From the NCBI GenBank assembly GCA_028699855.1, contig JAQVTV010000081.1:1-5456 (forward strand): 5,456 nucleotides of DNA. Reading direction: 5' to 3'. The notes under the pieces are model-generated. The model made no database searches and was not told the DNA's origin. It saw only the letters and a list, made by a program, of their open reading frames with translations. Shown one piece after another: positions 1-5,456 of the stretch. Positions within the stretch are counted from its first letter, which is position 1. The number at the start of each line of letters is the position of its first letter. The translations under genes were made by a program, and so were the position numbers. The stretch comes from Candidatus Izemoplasmatales bacterium. Its GTDB lineage: Bacteria; Bacillota_I; Bacilli_A; Izemoplasmatales; Hujiaoplasmataceae.

Positions 1-2
1 AC

Positions 3-638
3 CACAAGGCCGAGCCACAGGCACATGCATTATGTGCCCAACTGCTTCAAGAATCATGCTCGGTGACCGCCAAACAACTCGACGTCGGCGATTTCACCGC
101 GGTCCATTCGTTTGTTTCAGAGGTTTTTTCGGACCTAGGAAGAATTGATATCCTCGTCAACAATTCCGGAATCACAAAAGACGGCTTGTTGATGCGGATG
201 AGTGAAGCGGATTTCGACGCGGTCATCAGGACGAACCTGAAAGGATCATGGAATATGGTCAAAGCAGTGATGCCTTTCATGAGTAAGGCCCGTTATGGCC
301 GCATCATCAATATGGCCTCGATCGCCGGAATTACAGGCAATGCCGGACAGGCGAATTACGCAGCTTCCAAAGCCGGATTGATCGGTTTGACCAAGTCGGT
401 AGCCAAAGAATATGCGAGACGCGGCATCACATGTAATGCAATCGCACCGGGCTTGATCGACACGCAAATGTCGATGGATCTACCTGAAGAAGTCAAAGCG
501 AAGTATCTTGAGCACATTCCCGTGGGGCGATTGGGCGAGGCGAAAGAAGTCGCTGAACTGGTCGTGTTTCTTGCGGGTCATTCCGCTTATATCACAGGAC
601 AAGTCATCCATATCGATGGCGGGATGGTGATGGGATGA
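3..638 (+). CDS. fabG: 3-oxoacyl-[acyl-carrier-protein] reductase FabG, 5'-partial
   Basis: A short-chain dehydrogenase/reductase that reduces 3-oxoacyl-ACP to 3-hydroxyacyl-ACP with NADPH in cytoplasmic type II fatty acid synthesis. The reading frame is open to the left edge, so the start codon and the N-terminal glycine-rich NADP loop lie outside the window. 211 residues are visible against a usual total near 246, so roughly 35 are missing. Numbering from the first visible residue, NNSG (53-56; commonly NNAG) follows the GRIDILV strand, and the catalytic tetrad is Asn78 (RTNL), Ser106 (NMAS), Tyr119 and Lys123 (NYAASK). The C-terminus YITGQVIHIDGG is typical of FabG. An in-frame GTG at 63 is an internal valine codon and not the start, because conserved-looking sequence continues upstream of it. 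The TGA stop overlaps the fabF start (ATGA). The family call is secure; the fab-operon context separates it from other SDR reductases. Confidence 0.95.
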   Translation, partial: HKAEPQAHALCAQLLQESCSVTAKQLDVGDFTAVHSFVSEVFSDLGRIDILVNNSGITKDGLLMRMSEADFDAVIRTNLKGSWNMVKAVMPFMSKARYGRIINMASIAGITGNAGQANYAASKAGLIGLTKSVAKEYARRGITCNAIAPGLIDTQMSMDLPEEVKAKYLEHIPVGRLGEAKEVAELVVFLAGHSAYITGQVIHIDGGMVMG

Positions 639-1894
639 ACCACAGACGCGTCGTCATCACCGGCATGGGAACGATCAATGCCATAGGGAATAACGTAACT
701 GAGACATGGGACAATGCGGTCCGCGGCCTCAATGGCATCGGACCGATCACGCTGTTCGATGCATCGAGGCAAAAGCCTTATTTGGTCGGGGAAGTCAAAG
801 ATTTGCAACCGGATCGCTACGTTTCGGCCAAAGAAGCCAAACGGATGGATCGGACGATGCTGCTTGGGATGGCTGCAGCGATGGAGGCATATGATGATGC
901 CGGATTGAGTGATGTCACGATCGATCGCGATCGTTTCGGCACCTATGTCACGAGCGGTATCGGCGGTCTTGGCACCATCAATGAAGAGTCCAAAAAGGCG
1001 CATCTGATCAGTCCCGATCGCATCAGTCCGTTTTTCGTACCCAATTCCATCATCAATCTCGTCGCAGGAAATATCGCCATCCGTTTTCAGGCTTTAGGTC
1101 CGGCCATGGCCGTTGTCACCGCTTGTTCCTCAGCGACGAATGCGATCGGCGAAGCCTTTCGTGCGATTCGTCACGGCTACATGGACCTCGCATTTTGCGG
1201 GGGAGCCGAAGCCAGCTTGAATGAGATCGGCATCGGTGGTTTTGCGAGCATGAAGGCCATATCGCCCAGTCTGGATATCGATCGGGCTTCGATTCCTTTT
1301 GATTTGGAGCGGAGCGGATTTGTGATGGCGGAAGGTGCGGGCGTGCTCATATTGGAAGAACTGGAACACGCTTTGAACCGACACGCCAAAATCCATGCGG
1401 AAGTCATCGGATATGCGACCAACTGCGATGCTTTTCATATCACGCAACCCGACGAAAATGCCCGCGGGATTATTCATTGCATGCGTTTAGCGCTTCAAGA
1501 TGCCCAGATTGAACCGGAAATGATTGATTATATCAATCCCCATGGGACATCGACGTATTATAACGATCGCTTGGAGTCGCATGCGATTCGGGAAGTCTTT
1601 GGTGCCCATGCGGATCATATCAACATCGGCGCGACCAAATCGATGCATGCGCACGCTTTGGGTGCGGTCGGTGGCATTGAAGCGATCATCAGCGTCAAGG
1701 CGATCCAAAATGATATCGCACCACCCACCATCAATTACCGCGTCAAAGATCCCGAATGCGATCTCAACTACACACCGAACCATGCCGTTCATCGGTCCAT
1801 CACCTATGCCCTGAAAAACAGTCTGGGGTTCGGAGGGCATAACGCCACATTGATATTCAAGAAATGGAGAGACGAAGATGCTGAACAGCAATGA
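635..1894 (+). CDS. fabF: beta-ketoacyl-[acyl-carrier-protein] synthase II (FabF)
   Basis: A condensing enzyme that extends acyl-ACP by two carbons from malonyl-ACP with loss of CO2. At 419 residues it is close to the usual FabF length (about 410-415). The thiolase fold begins with RRVVITGMG (4-11). The nucleophile is Cys164 in [12 protein letters not shown], and the two catalytic histidines are His303 in NPHGTST and His340 in [10 protein letters not shown], with the conserved Lys335 before it. The C-terminal [14 protein letters not shown] (395-408) carries the gating Phe. The start is the ATG overlapping the fabG stop, with a GGTGA ribosome site at 626-630 four bases upstream; this implies translational coupling. 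The 3' end overlaps fabZ by 17 bases. The loop before His340 usually reads SMTGH but reads SMHAH here, and NAHGTST reads NPHGTST. All catalytic residues remain, so an active KAS II is expected, though somewhat divergent. A FabB-type or specialised ketosynthase is less likely given the neighbours. Confidence 0.95.
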   Translation: MNHRRVVITGMGTINAIGNNVTETWDNAVRGLNGIGPITLFDASRQKPYLVGEVKDLQPDRYVSAKEAKRMDRTMLLGMAAAMEAYDDAGLSDVTIDRDRFGTYVTSGIGGLGTINEESKKAHLISPDRISPFFVPNSIINLVAGNIAIRFQALGPAMAVVTACSSATNAIGEAFRAIRHGYMDLAFCGGAEASLNEIGIGGFASMKAISPSLDIDRASIPFDLERSGFVMAEGAGVLILEELEHALNRHAKIHAEVIGYATNCDAFHITQPDENARGIIHCMRLALQDAQIEPEMIDYINPHGTSTYYNDRLESHAIREVFGAHADHINIGATKSMHAHALGAVGGIEAIISVKAIQNDIAPPTINYRVKDPECDLNYTPNHAVHRSITYALKNSLGFGGHNATLIFKKWRDEDAEQQ

Positions 1895-2300
1895 TATTCA
1901 AAAGATTATTCCCCACCGATATCCGTTTTTGTTGGTGGATCGTATTTATGAACTCGAGCCTGGGAAACGGGCAGTGGGAGAAAAAGTCGTGAGTGCGAAC
2001 GAGTTTTTCTTTCCCGGTCATTTTCCTCATGAACATATCATGCCCGGAGTCCTGATCATCGAAGCTTTGGCCCAGACCGGCGCAATCACACTGTTGTCGA
2101 TGCCGGAACGACAGGGACAAAACGTGTATTTTGCGGGAATTCGTCACGCGAAGTTCCGTCGGAAGGTGATTCCCGGGGATACGCTCCGGCTTGAAGTGGA
2201 AGTCACGAAAATGAAATCGCATTTCGGTATTGGCAAGAGTCGTGCATATGTGGGCGACGAGCTTGCCTGCGAAGCCGAGTTTTCGTTTACGTTCTCTTAA
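1878..2300 (+). CDS. fabZ: 3-hydroxyacyl-[acyl-carrier-protein] dehydratase FabZ
   Basis: A hot-dog fold enzyme that dehydrates 3-hydroxyacyl-ACP to trans-2-enoyl-ACP in fatty acid elongation. The 140-residue length is normal for FabZ. The N-terminal [12 protein letters not shown] (11-22) is a family signature. The catalytic pair is His48 in FFPGHFP and Glu62 in [21 protein letters not shown] in the second half is also typical. A strong ribosome site, GGAGAG at 1866-1871, lies six bases before the ATG, inside the fabF coding end, and the gene overlaps fabF by 17 bases. It is the last gene of the fab cluster here, since a terminator-like hairpin follows. In many Firmicutes accB and accC flank fabZ; here no accB sits between fabF and fabZ. 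Confidence 0.96.
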   Translation: MLNSNDIQKIIPHRYPFLLVDRIYELEPGKRAVGEKVVSANEFFFPGHFPHEHIMPGVLIIEALAQTGAITLLSMPERQGQNVYFAGIRHAKFRRKVIPGDTLRLEVEVTKMKSHFGIGKSRAYVGDELACEAEFSFTFS

Positions 2301-2341
2301 ATCATGATGATCGAAACTCCATGTGAGGTACGATGATTCTG

Positions 2342-2388
2342 AACCAGTCGGGACGCGATGATCATCGCGAACGGCTGGTTATTTCTTT
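2342..2388 (+). terminator. intrinsic terminator after fabZ
   Basis: A two-part hairpin is followed by a T-rich run. The outer arms are AACCAGTC (2342-2349) and GGCTGGTT (2373-2380), eight pairs with one G-U. After a small internal loop the inner arms are formed by the perfect palindrome CGCGATGATCATCGCG (2354-2369), giving six pairs with a GATC loop. The tract ATTTCTTT (2381-2388) follows at once. The position 42 bases past the fabZ stop and before the lplA promoter fits the end of the fab transcript. The T-tract is interrupted, so efficiency is uncertain. Confidence 0.8.
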
Positions 2389-2396
2389 GCAGGTGT

Positions 2397-2404
2397 GATA
2401 CAAT
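2397..2404 (+). promoter_or_regulatory. extended -10 promoter of lplA
   Basis: TG-A-TACAAT (-10 hexamer at 2399-2404, TG at 2397-2398 offset by one base) matches an extended -10 with one mismatch. Transcription should begin near 2411. At a 17-base spacing the -35 would be TGGTTA (2376-2381), a 3/6 match that lies in the descending arm of the preceding terminator. The predicted leader is only about 15 bases, just enough for the ribosome site. Confidence 0.55.
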
Positions 2405-2413
2405 TTCTCTATC

Positions 2414-2421
2414 AGAGGTGA
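2414..2421 (+). promoter_or_regulatory. ribosome binding site of lplA
   Basis: AGAGGTGA lies four bases before the ATG at 2426 and fits the anti-Shine-Dalgarno sequence well. It fixes this ATG as the start. Confidence 0.75.
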
Positions 2422-2425
2422 AACT

Positions 2426-3391
2426 ATGATCTACATTGATTATCCGTTTACCGAAACAAAGCGGTTGTCCTTTTATCTTGCGACCGAGGAGTATCTGGCA
2501 CGCACTTTTCCGGACGATGAATATTTCTTCATGTGGCAAGTGGCGCCATCTGTCATTTTTGGGAGAAACCAACTCATTGAAAATGAAATAAATATGGCGT
2601 ATGTCAAAGCTCATAATATCGCGTTCTACCGCCGGAAATCAGGTGGAGGATGCGTCTATGCGGACATGTCGAACATCATGCTGAGTTTTGTGACGCCGGG
2701 ATTTCATAAGGATTTCATTTTCACCAAATATTTGATGAAAGTCGTGGATGCACTCAAGGCGTGTGGGTTGGATGCGGTCTTTTCCGGGCGCAATGATATC
2801 TTGGTTGATGGGATGAAAGTCAGTGGCAATGCCTTTTATCGCGTCAATCATCGGAGCATCGTCCACGGGACCATGCTCTATGACACCGACCTTGAAGTCA
2901 TGGTGCGCGCCATCACGCCGGATAATGAGAAGCTCATTTCCAAAGGCGTCGATTCCGTGCGTCAGCGGGTGATGAATCTCAAAGACCGTTTGGGCATGTC
3001 CTTGGAAGATTTCAAAGAACACATGCGTTCTTTTCTCGCGGATCGATACCGGGTGTTGACGCAAGCGGATATCCACGCCATCGAAGCGATTGAAGAGACG
3101 TATCTGAATCCGGACTTCATCTATGGAAAGAATCCGAATTACTCCGTGATCCGCAAGAAAAAAGTGGCCGCAGGGTTGATCGAGGTCAGTTTCGAACTGA
3201 AAAACGAGGTCGTGAAAAACATCAACATGCTCGGTGATTATTTTCTCATCGGTGATCCCGATGTATTCTTGAACAAATTGAAAGGAGTACGGTTCTCCCG
3301 CTTGGCTTTTCAAGAAGCGCTTGAGGGCATGGATCTCTCCGAACACGTCTTCAACCTCAGCCTGAATGATTTTTTGGAAATTGTTTTTTAA
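2426..3391 (+). CDS. lplA: lipoate-protein ligase A (LplA)
   Basis: A cytoplasmic ligase that adenylates free lipoate (or octanoate) with ATP and transfers it to a specific lysine of lipoyl-domain proteins. The 321 residues fit the two-domain LplA type (about 330). The catalytic domain has MWQVAPSVIFGRNQ (36-49), the lipoate-adenylate loop YRRKSGGGCVYAD (68-80), GRNDILVDGMKVSGNA (121-136) with the catalytic lysine Lys131, and HGTMLYDTDL (148-156). KGVDSVRQRVMNL (173-185) is the adenylate-binding loop region. The C-terminal accessory domain starts around YGKNPNYSV (233-241) and includes GDYFLIGDP. Its presence favours a complete ligase over the single-domain octanoyltransferases LipB/LipM. The usual HD after CVY/AVY is AD here. 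The gene has its own promoter and ribosome site, and 27-42 bases separate it from gcvT. Two genes on lies gcvH, a lipoyl acceptor, so GcvH is a likely target; service to 2-oxoacid dehydrogenases cannot be excluded. Confidence 0.93.
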   Translation: MIYIDYPFTETKRLSFYLATEEYLARTFPDDEYFFMWQVAPSVIFGRNQLIENEINMAYVKAHNIAFYRRKSGGGCVYADMSNIMLSFVTPGFHKDFIFTKYLMKVVDALKACGLDAVFSGRNDILVDGMKVSGNAFYRVNHRSIVHGTMLYDTDLEVMVRAITPDNEKLISKGVDSVRQRVMNLKDRLGMSLEDFKEHMRSFLADRYRVLTQADIHAIEAIEETYLNPDFIYGKNPNYSVIRKKKVAAGLIEVSFELKNEVVKNINMLGDYFLIGDPDVFLNKLKGVRFSRLAFQEALEGMDLSEHVFNLSLNDFLEIVF

Positions 3392-3398
3392 TGCAAAA

Positions 3399-3415
3399 TC
3401 ATTATGATATAATGA
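3399..3415. repeat. 17-bp inverted repeat over the gcv -10 box
   Basis: TCATTAT-GAT-ATAATGA has perfect 7-base arms around a 3-base centre and covers the whole extended -10 element. It could be an operator, where a bound dimer would block RNA polymerase, or a chance product of an AT-rich promoter. No regulator gene is in view. Confidence 0.5.
3405..3413 (+). promoter_or_regulatory. extended -10 promoter of the gcv genes
   Basis: TG-A-TATAAT is a perfect extended -10 (hexamer 3408-3413). The -35 region at 17-base spacing is only TTTTTA (3385-3390), inside the lplA stop region, so the extended -10 would carry recognition. The start of transcription is predicted at about 3419-3421. Confidence 0.6.
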
Positions 3416-3420
3416 AACAT

Positions 3421-3428
3421 GGTGGTGA
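3421..3428 (+). promoter_or_regulatory. ribosome binding site that decides the gcvT start
   Basis: GGTGGTGA ends five bases before the TTG at 3434. The same GGTGA core stands four bases before fabF and lplA. It overlaps the coding sequence that would follow from the upstream ATG at 3419, which itself has no ribosome site and falls at the predicted transcription start. Confidence 0.55.
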
Positions 3429-3433
3429 GTCTA

Positions 3434-4525
3434 TTGGATAATGTCAAGCGAACAACGTTGTTTGAAATTCATCAGTCTCTCAATGCAAAAATGGAACCCT
3501 TTGCCGGATACGAGATGCCCATCGTCTATTCTTCGATCATCGAAGAACATCAGGCGGTACGCCAACGCGTCGGTGTCTTCGATGTATCGCATATGGGGGA
3601 AATCCTCGTTCAAGGACCGGACGCGGGGTCTTTCGTGGACTTCGTGTTTTCCAACGAGGCCCAATCCAAGCCACCCGGCAAAGTCGTCTACGGGATGTTT
3701 TTGACGGAACAGGGAACGGTCGTCGATGATTTGCTCGTGTACAAAGAAAGCGACACCTCTTACTTTCTCGTCGTCAACGCCTCGAACGCCCAGAAGGATT
3801 TCGCGTGGCTGTTGGCGCATACCGATGGTTTTGAAGTCGTTGTGACTGATTTGTCCATGAACTATTCGCAAATCGCGATTCAAGGTCCATTGGCCGAAGT
3901 CACGATGCTCGAGGTATTCGATCTCGATTTATCGGAACTCGGGTTCTATCAGTTCACAAAGATGAAGGTGCATCAATGTGAGTTCATTGTGTCCCGGACC
4001 GGTTATACCGGGGAAGATGGGTTTGAGCTCTATGGGGACCACCTTGCGATCAGAGATGTCTTCAGCACATTGATCTCCGCTCACGTCACACCTTGTGGTT
4101 TGGGCGCACGCGATACGCTTCGCTTTGAAGCGGCTTTGCCGCTTTATGGCCATGAGATTTCCGATGAGATCACCCCGCTTGAAGCCGGACTCAAGATGTT
4201 TGTCCGCTTCGACAAGCCTGATTTTATCGGAAAAAAAGCACTCGAAGCTCAGATGGAAGCCGGTGTCACGCGCAAAGTCGTGGGTATCGAACTGTATGAG
4301 AAAGCGATTCCCAGACAAGGGTACCCGGTATTCATGGGTGAAAAGGAAGTCGGGATCATCACGACGGGTTATCTGTCGATCACACTTTCACGGCCGATCG
4401 CGATGGCGCTCGTCACCCGTGATGCCTTCCTGCGACAGACGGAAATCGCGGTCGCGATCCGCAATAAGAGAATCAAAGGTTTTGTTCGTGATAAAAAATT
4501 TTTGGATAAAAACTATAAAAAATAG
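3434..4525 (+). CDS. gcvT: aminomethyltransferase, glycine cleavage T-protein (GcvT)
   Basis: The tetrahydrofolate-dependent T-protein releases ammonia from the aminomethyl-lipoyl arm of GcvH and makes 5,10-methylene-THF. From TTG the product is 363 residues, the usual family length; an in-frame ATG at 3419 would add five residues (MVVSL) but lacks a ribosome site. Numbered from that ATG: RTTLFEIHQSLNAKMEPFAGYEMP (11-34) and VFDVSHMGE (53-61) are N-terminal signatures. VVDDLLVY (101-108) contains the catalytic aspartate. SRTGYTGEDGFELY (192-205), CGLGARDTLRFEA (226-238) and PLYGHEISDEITPLEAGL (241-258) mark the folate-binding core. The C-terminal barrel motif, commonly TSGTYSPTLG, reads TTGYLSITLS, a mild divergence. 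The tail is lysine-rich and AT-rich (KKFLDKNYKK). gcvH follows after 11 bases. DUF-type or sarcosine-oxidase relatives of the T-protein fold are unlikely in this context. Confidence 0.95.
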   Translation: MDNVKRTTLFEIHQSLNAKMEPFAGYEMPIVYSSIIEEHQAVRQRVGVFDVSHMGEILVQGPDAGSFVDFVFSNEAQSKPPGKVVYGMFLTEQGTVVDDLLVYKESDTSYFLVVNASNAQKDFAWLLAHTDGFEVVVTDLSMNYSQIAIQGPLAEVTMLEVFDLDLSELGFYQFTKMKVHQCEFIVSRTGYTGEDGFELYGDHLAIRDVFSTLISAHVTPCGLGARDTLRFEAALPLYGHEISDEITPLEAGLKMFVRFDKPDFIGKKALEAQMEAGVTRKVVGIELYEKAIPRQGYPVFMGEKEVGIITTGYLSITLSRPIAMALVTRDAFLRQTEIAVAIRNKRIKGFVRDKKFLDKNYKK

Positions 4526-4532
4526 GAAGGGG
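4525..4532 (+). promoter_or_regulatory. ribosome binding site of gcvH
   Basis: GGAAGGGG begins at the last base of the gcvT stop codon. It lies four bases from the ATG at 4537 and seven bases from a second in-frame ATG at 4540, so either ATG may be used (MMSK or MSK). Confidence 0.6.
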
Positions 4533-4536
4533 CAAT

Positions 4537-4920
4537 ATGATGAGCAAGGTAGTTGAAGGGTTGTATTATGCACAAAGCCATGAATGGGTCAAGGTCATTG
4601 ATGGTCATACGGCTTTGATCGGCATTAGCGATTTCGCCCAATCGCAACTCGGAACGGTGGTCTTTGTCGACCTGCCTGAAGTAGGTACCAAAATCGATAA
4701 GGAGAGCGAATTCGGCGCAGTCGAATCCGTGAAAGCCGCTTCGGACTTGATTAGTCCGGTATCCGGAAAAGTGCTTGAAGTCAATGATGACTTGATCGGT
4801 GAGCCCGAACGTGTGAATCAAGATGCCTATGAAGCTTGGCTGATCAAAGTCGAGATTGATGATTTGGCTGATCTCGATGACTTGTTATCGGCTGAAGATT
4901 ATCTCAATAGCATTCAATAG
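4537..4920 (+). CDS. gcvH: glycine cleavage system H protein (GcvH)
   Basis: The lipoyl carrier of the glycine cleavage system; it shuttles the aminomethyl group from the P-protein to GcvT and is re-oxidised by the L-protein. 127 residues is the normal H-protein length. YAQSHEWVKV (11-20) is the family start. The lipoylation site is Lys66 in ESVKAASDL, with GAVESVKA forming the hairpin. SPVSGKVLEVND (73-84) and NQDAYEAWLIKV (93-104) complete the biotinyl/lipoyl-like fold. The start could be the first or second of two adjacent ATG codons. The gene sits 11 bases after gcvT and 11 bases before gcvPA, so it is in one operon with them. Its modification could be supplied by the LplA encoded two genes upstream. 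Confidence 0.97.
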   Translation: MMSKVVEGLYYAQSHEWVKVIDGHTALIGISDFAQSQLGTVVFVDLPEVGTKIDKESEFGAVESVKAASDLISPVSGKVLEVNDDLIGEPERVNQDAYEAWLIKVEIDDLADLDDLLSAEDYLNSIQ

Positions 4921-4931
4921 GGACCTACGCG

Positions 4932-5456
4932 ATGTTCCGTTATTTTCCCCATACCGCACATGATTTGGATTTGATGCAACACACCATCGGCATCCCGAAT
5001 CTCGATGCATTGTTTCAAGACGTCCCCAAAGACGTCTTGTTTCAACGAGACTACCACATTCCCGAAGCGATGTCCGAAATCGAACTCAGGCGGTATTTCG
5101 AGGCGCTGGCGAACGAAAACACACCCTATGTGTGTTTTGCCGGTTTGGGCGTCTATGATCATTATCAACCATCTGTCATTCCTGCGCTGATCTCGCGTCA
5201 GGAGTTTTTGACTTCATACACACCTTATCAACCCGAAGTATCTCAAGGCACATTGCAGTATATATTCGAGTATCAATCCATGATCCAGACTTTGACGGGG
5301 ATGGATGTCGCCAATGCATCGATGTATGACGGTGCCACCGCGACTGCCGAAGCGGCGTTCATGGCGGAAGCGATCACGCGGAGAAAAAAGATCCTTATTT
5401 CCCAAACCACGCATCCCCACACGATCGAAGTGGTCAAAACCTACGCCCATTACCAT
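4932..5456 (+). CDS. gcvPA: glycine dehydrogenase (decarboxylating) subunit 1 (GcvPA), 3'-partial
   Basis: The N-terminal subunit of the split, PLP-dependent P-protein, which decarboxylates glycine and loads the aminomethyl group onto lipoyl-GcvH. The frame runs open to the right edge; 175 residues are visible of an expected 440-450. Recognisable family segments are MFRYFPHTAHD (1-11), a position near 20-30 with IGIPNLDALFQD, SEIELRRYF (48-56), the YDHYQP motif (75-80; usually YDHYIP), SRQEFLTSYTPYQPEVSQGTLQ (88-109), FEYQSMIQTLTGMDVANASMYDGATA (112-137) and AEAAFMAEA. The PLP lysine belongs to the partner subunit GcvPB, expected directly downstream. AGGGA at 4919-4923, which includes part of the gcvH stop, is the ribosome site eight bases before the ATG. 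A fused single-chain P-protein cannot be formally excluded from a partial gene, but the start motif is that of the short subunit. Confidence 0.93.
   Translation, partial: MFRYFPHTAHDLDLMQHTIGIPNLDALFQDVPKDVLFQRDYHIPEAMSEIELRRYFEALANENTPYVCFAGLGVYDHYQPSVIPALISRQEFLTSYTPYQPEVSQGTLQYIFEYQSMIQTLTGMDVANASMYDGATATAEAAFMAEAITRRKKILISQTTHPHTIEVVKTYAHYH

Noticed and set aside
63..65. GTG as a start codon for fabG
   Set aside because: The frame is open to the left edge with residues that fit the FabG helix before the D-V strand, and a start here would lose the NADP-binding half of the fold.
587..1003. Minus-strand open frame opposite the fabG end and the fabF start
   Set aside because: It overlaps two confident genes and shows no recognisable motif; it is a shadow frame.
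2301..2341. Short gap sequence after fabZ, checked for a small gene or RNA
   Set aside because: Only a short self-complementary ATCATGAT and no ribosome site or stable structure before the terminator; nothing supportable.
2639..3346. Long minus-strand open frame (235 codons) opposite lplA
   Set aside because: It lies wholly inside a well-supported lplA. Its translation shows no recognisable family motif and is rich in His, Ile, Phe and Asp, as expected from reading a coding strand backwards.
3365..3403. Inverted repeat AATGATTTT / AAAATCATT spanning the lplA stop, considered as a terminator
   Set aside because: The stem is almost all A-T pairs with a 21-base loop, and no T-tract follows it; it would be a very weak hairpin.
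4494..4503. AAAAATTTTT run near the gcvT end, considered as a slippage or frameshift site
   Set aside because: The frame stays intact through it to a sensible stop followed by a good gcvH ribosome site, so no recoding is needed to explain the genes.

Overview
The window is an ordinary, densely packed bacterial chromosome segment with every gene on the plus strand. It holds two metabolic blocks. The first is the tail of a type II fatty acid synthesis operon: fabG (its start lies outside the window), fabF and fabZ. The second is a lipoate / glycine cleavage block: lplA, gcvT, gcvH and the first 175 codons of gcvPA. The protein families, the split glycine dehydrogenase (a separate gcvPA subunit), the Shine-Dalgarno sites (GGTGA or GGAG cores) and the extended -10 promoters all suggest a Gram-positive-type lineage (Bacillota or a related Mycoplasmatota/Erysipelotrichia-like group). 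This placement is an inference. TGA ends fabG and fabF, and tryptophan is written TGG, so the genetic code is the standard bacterial one and not the mycoplasma code.

Layout: positions 3-2300 carry fabG-fabF-fabZ, joined by a 4-base ATGA overlap and a 17-base overlap, so they are almost certainly co-transcribed and translationally coupled. FabG reduces 3-oxoacyl-ACP, FabF condenses malonyl-ACP with acyl-ACP, and FabZ dehydrates 3-hydroxyacyl-ACP. Together they give three of the four steps of chain elongation; the enoyl reductase is not in view. A 125-base gap follows. It holds a strong intrinsic-terminator-like hairpin, and directly after it an extended -10 promoter for lplA whose poor -35 region would lie in the terminator's descending arm.

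Positions 2426-5456 carry lplA, gcvT, gcvH and gcvPA. LplA activates lipoate (or octanoate) with ATP and attaches it to a lysine of acceptor proteins. GcvH, two genes downstream, is such an acceptor (lysine 66 in ESVKAASD). GcvPA with GcvPB (expected just past the edge) decarboxylates glycine onto the lipoyl arm of GcvH, and GcvT transfers the one-carbon unit to tetrahydrofolate. The short lplA-gcvT gap carries a near-consensus extended -10 promoter overlapped by a perfect 7+3+7 inverted repeat. No terminator is seen there, so gcvT could be read both from its own promoter and from lplA.

I see no mobile element, CRISPR array, RNA gene or riboswitch, and no undescribed system. The points most worth a second look are the likely TTG start of gcvT, the palindrome on the gcv promoter, the absence of a glycine riboswitch, the terminator/promoter overlap before lplA, and a divergent active-site loop in FabF.
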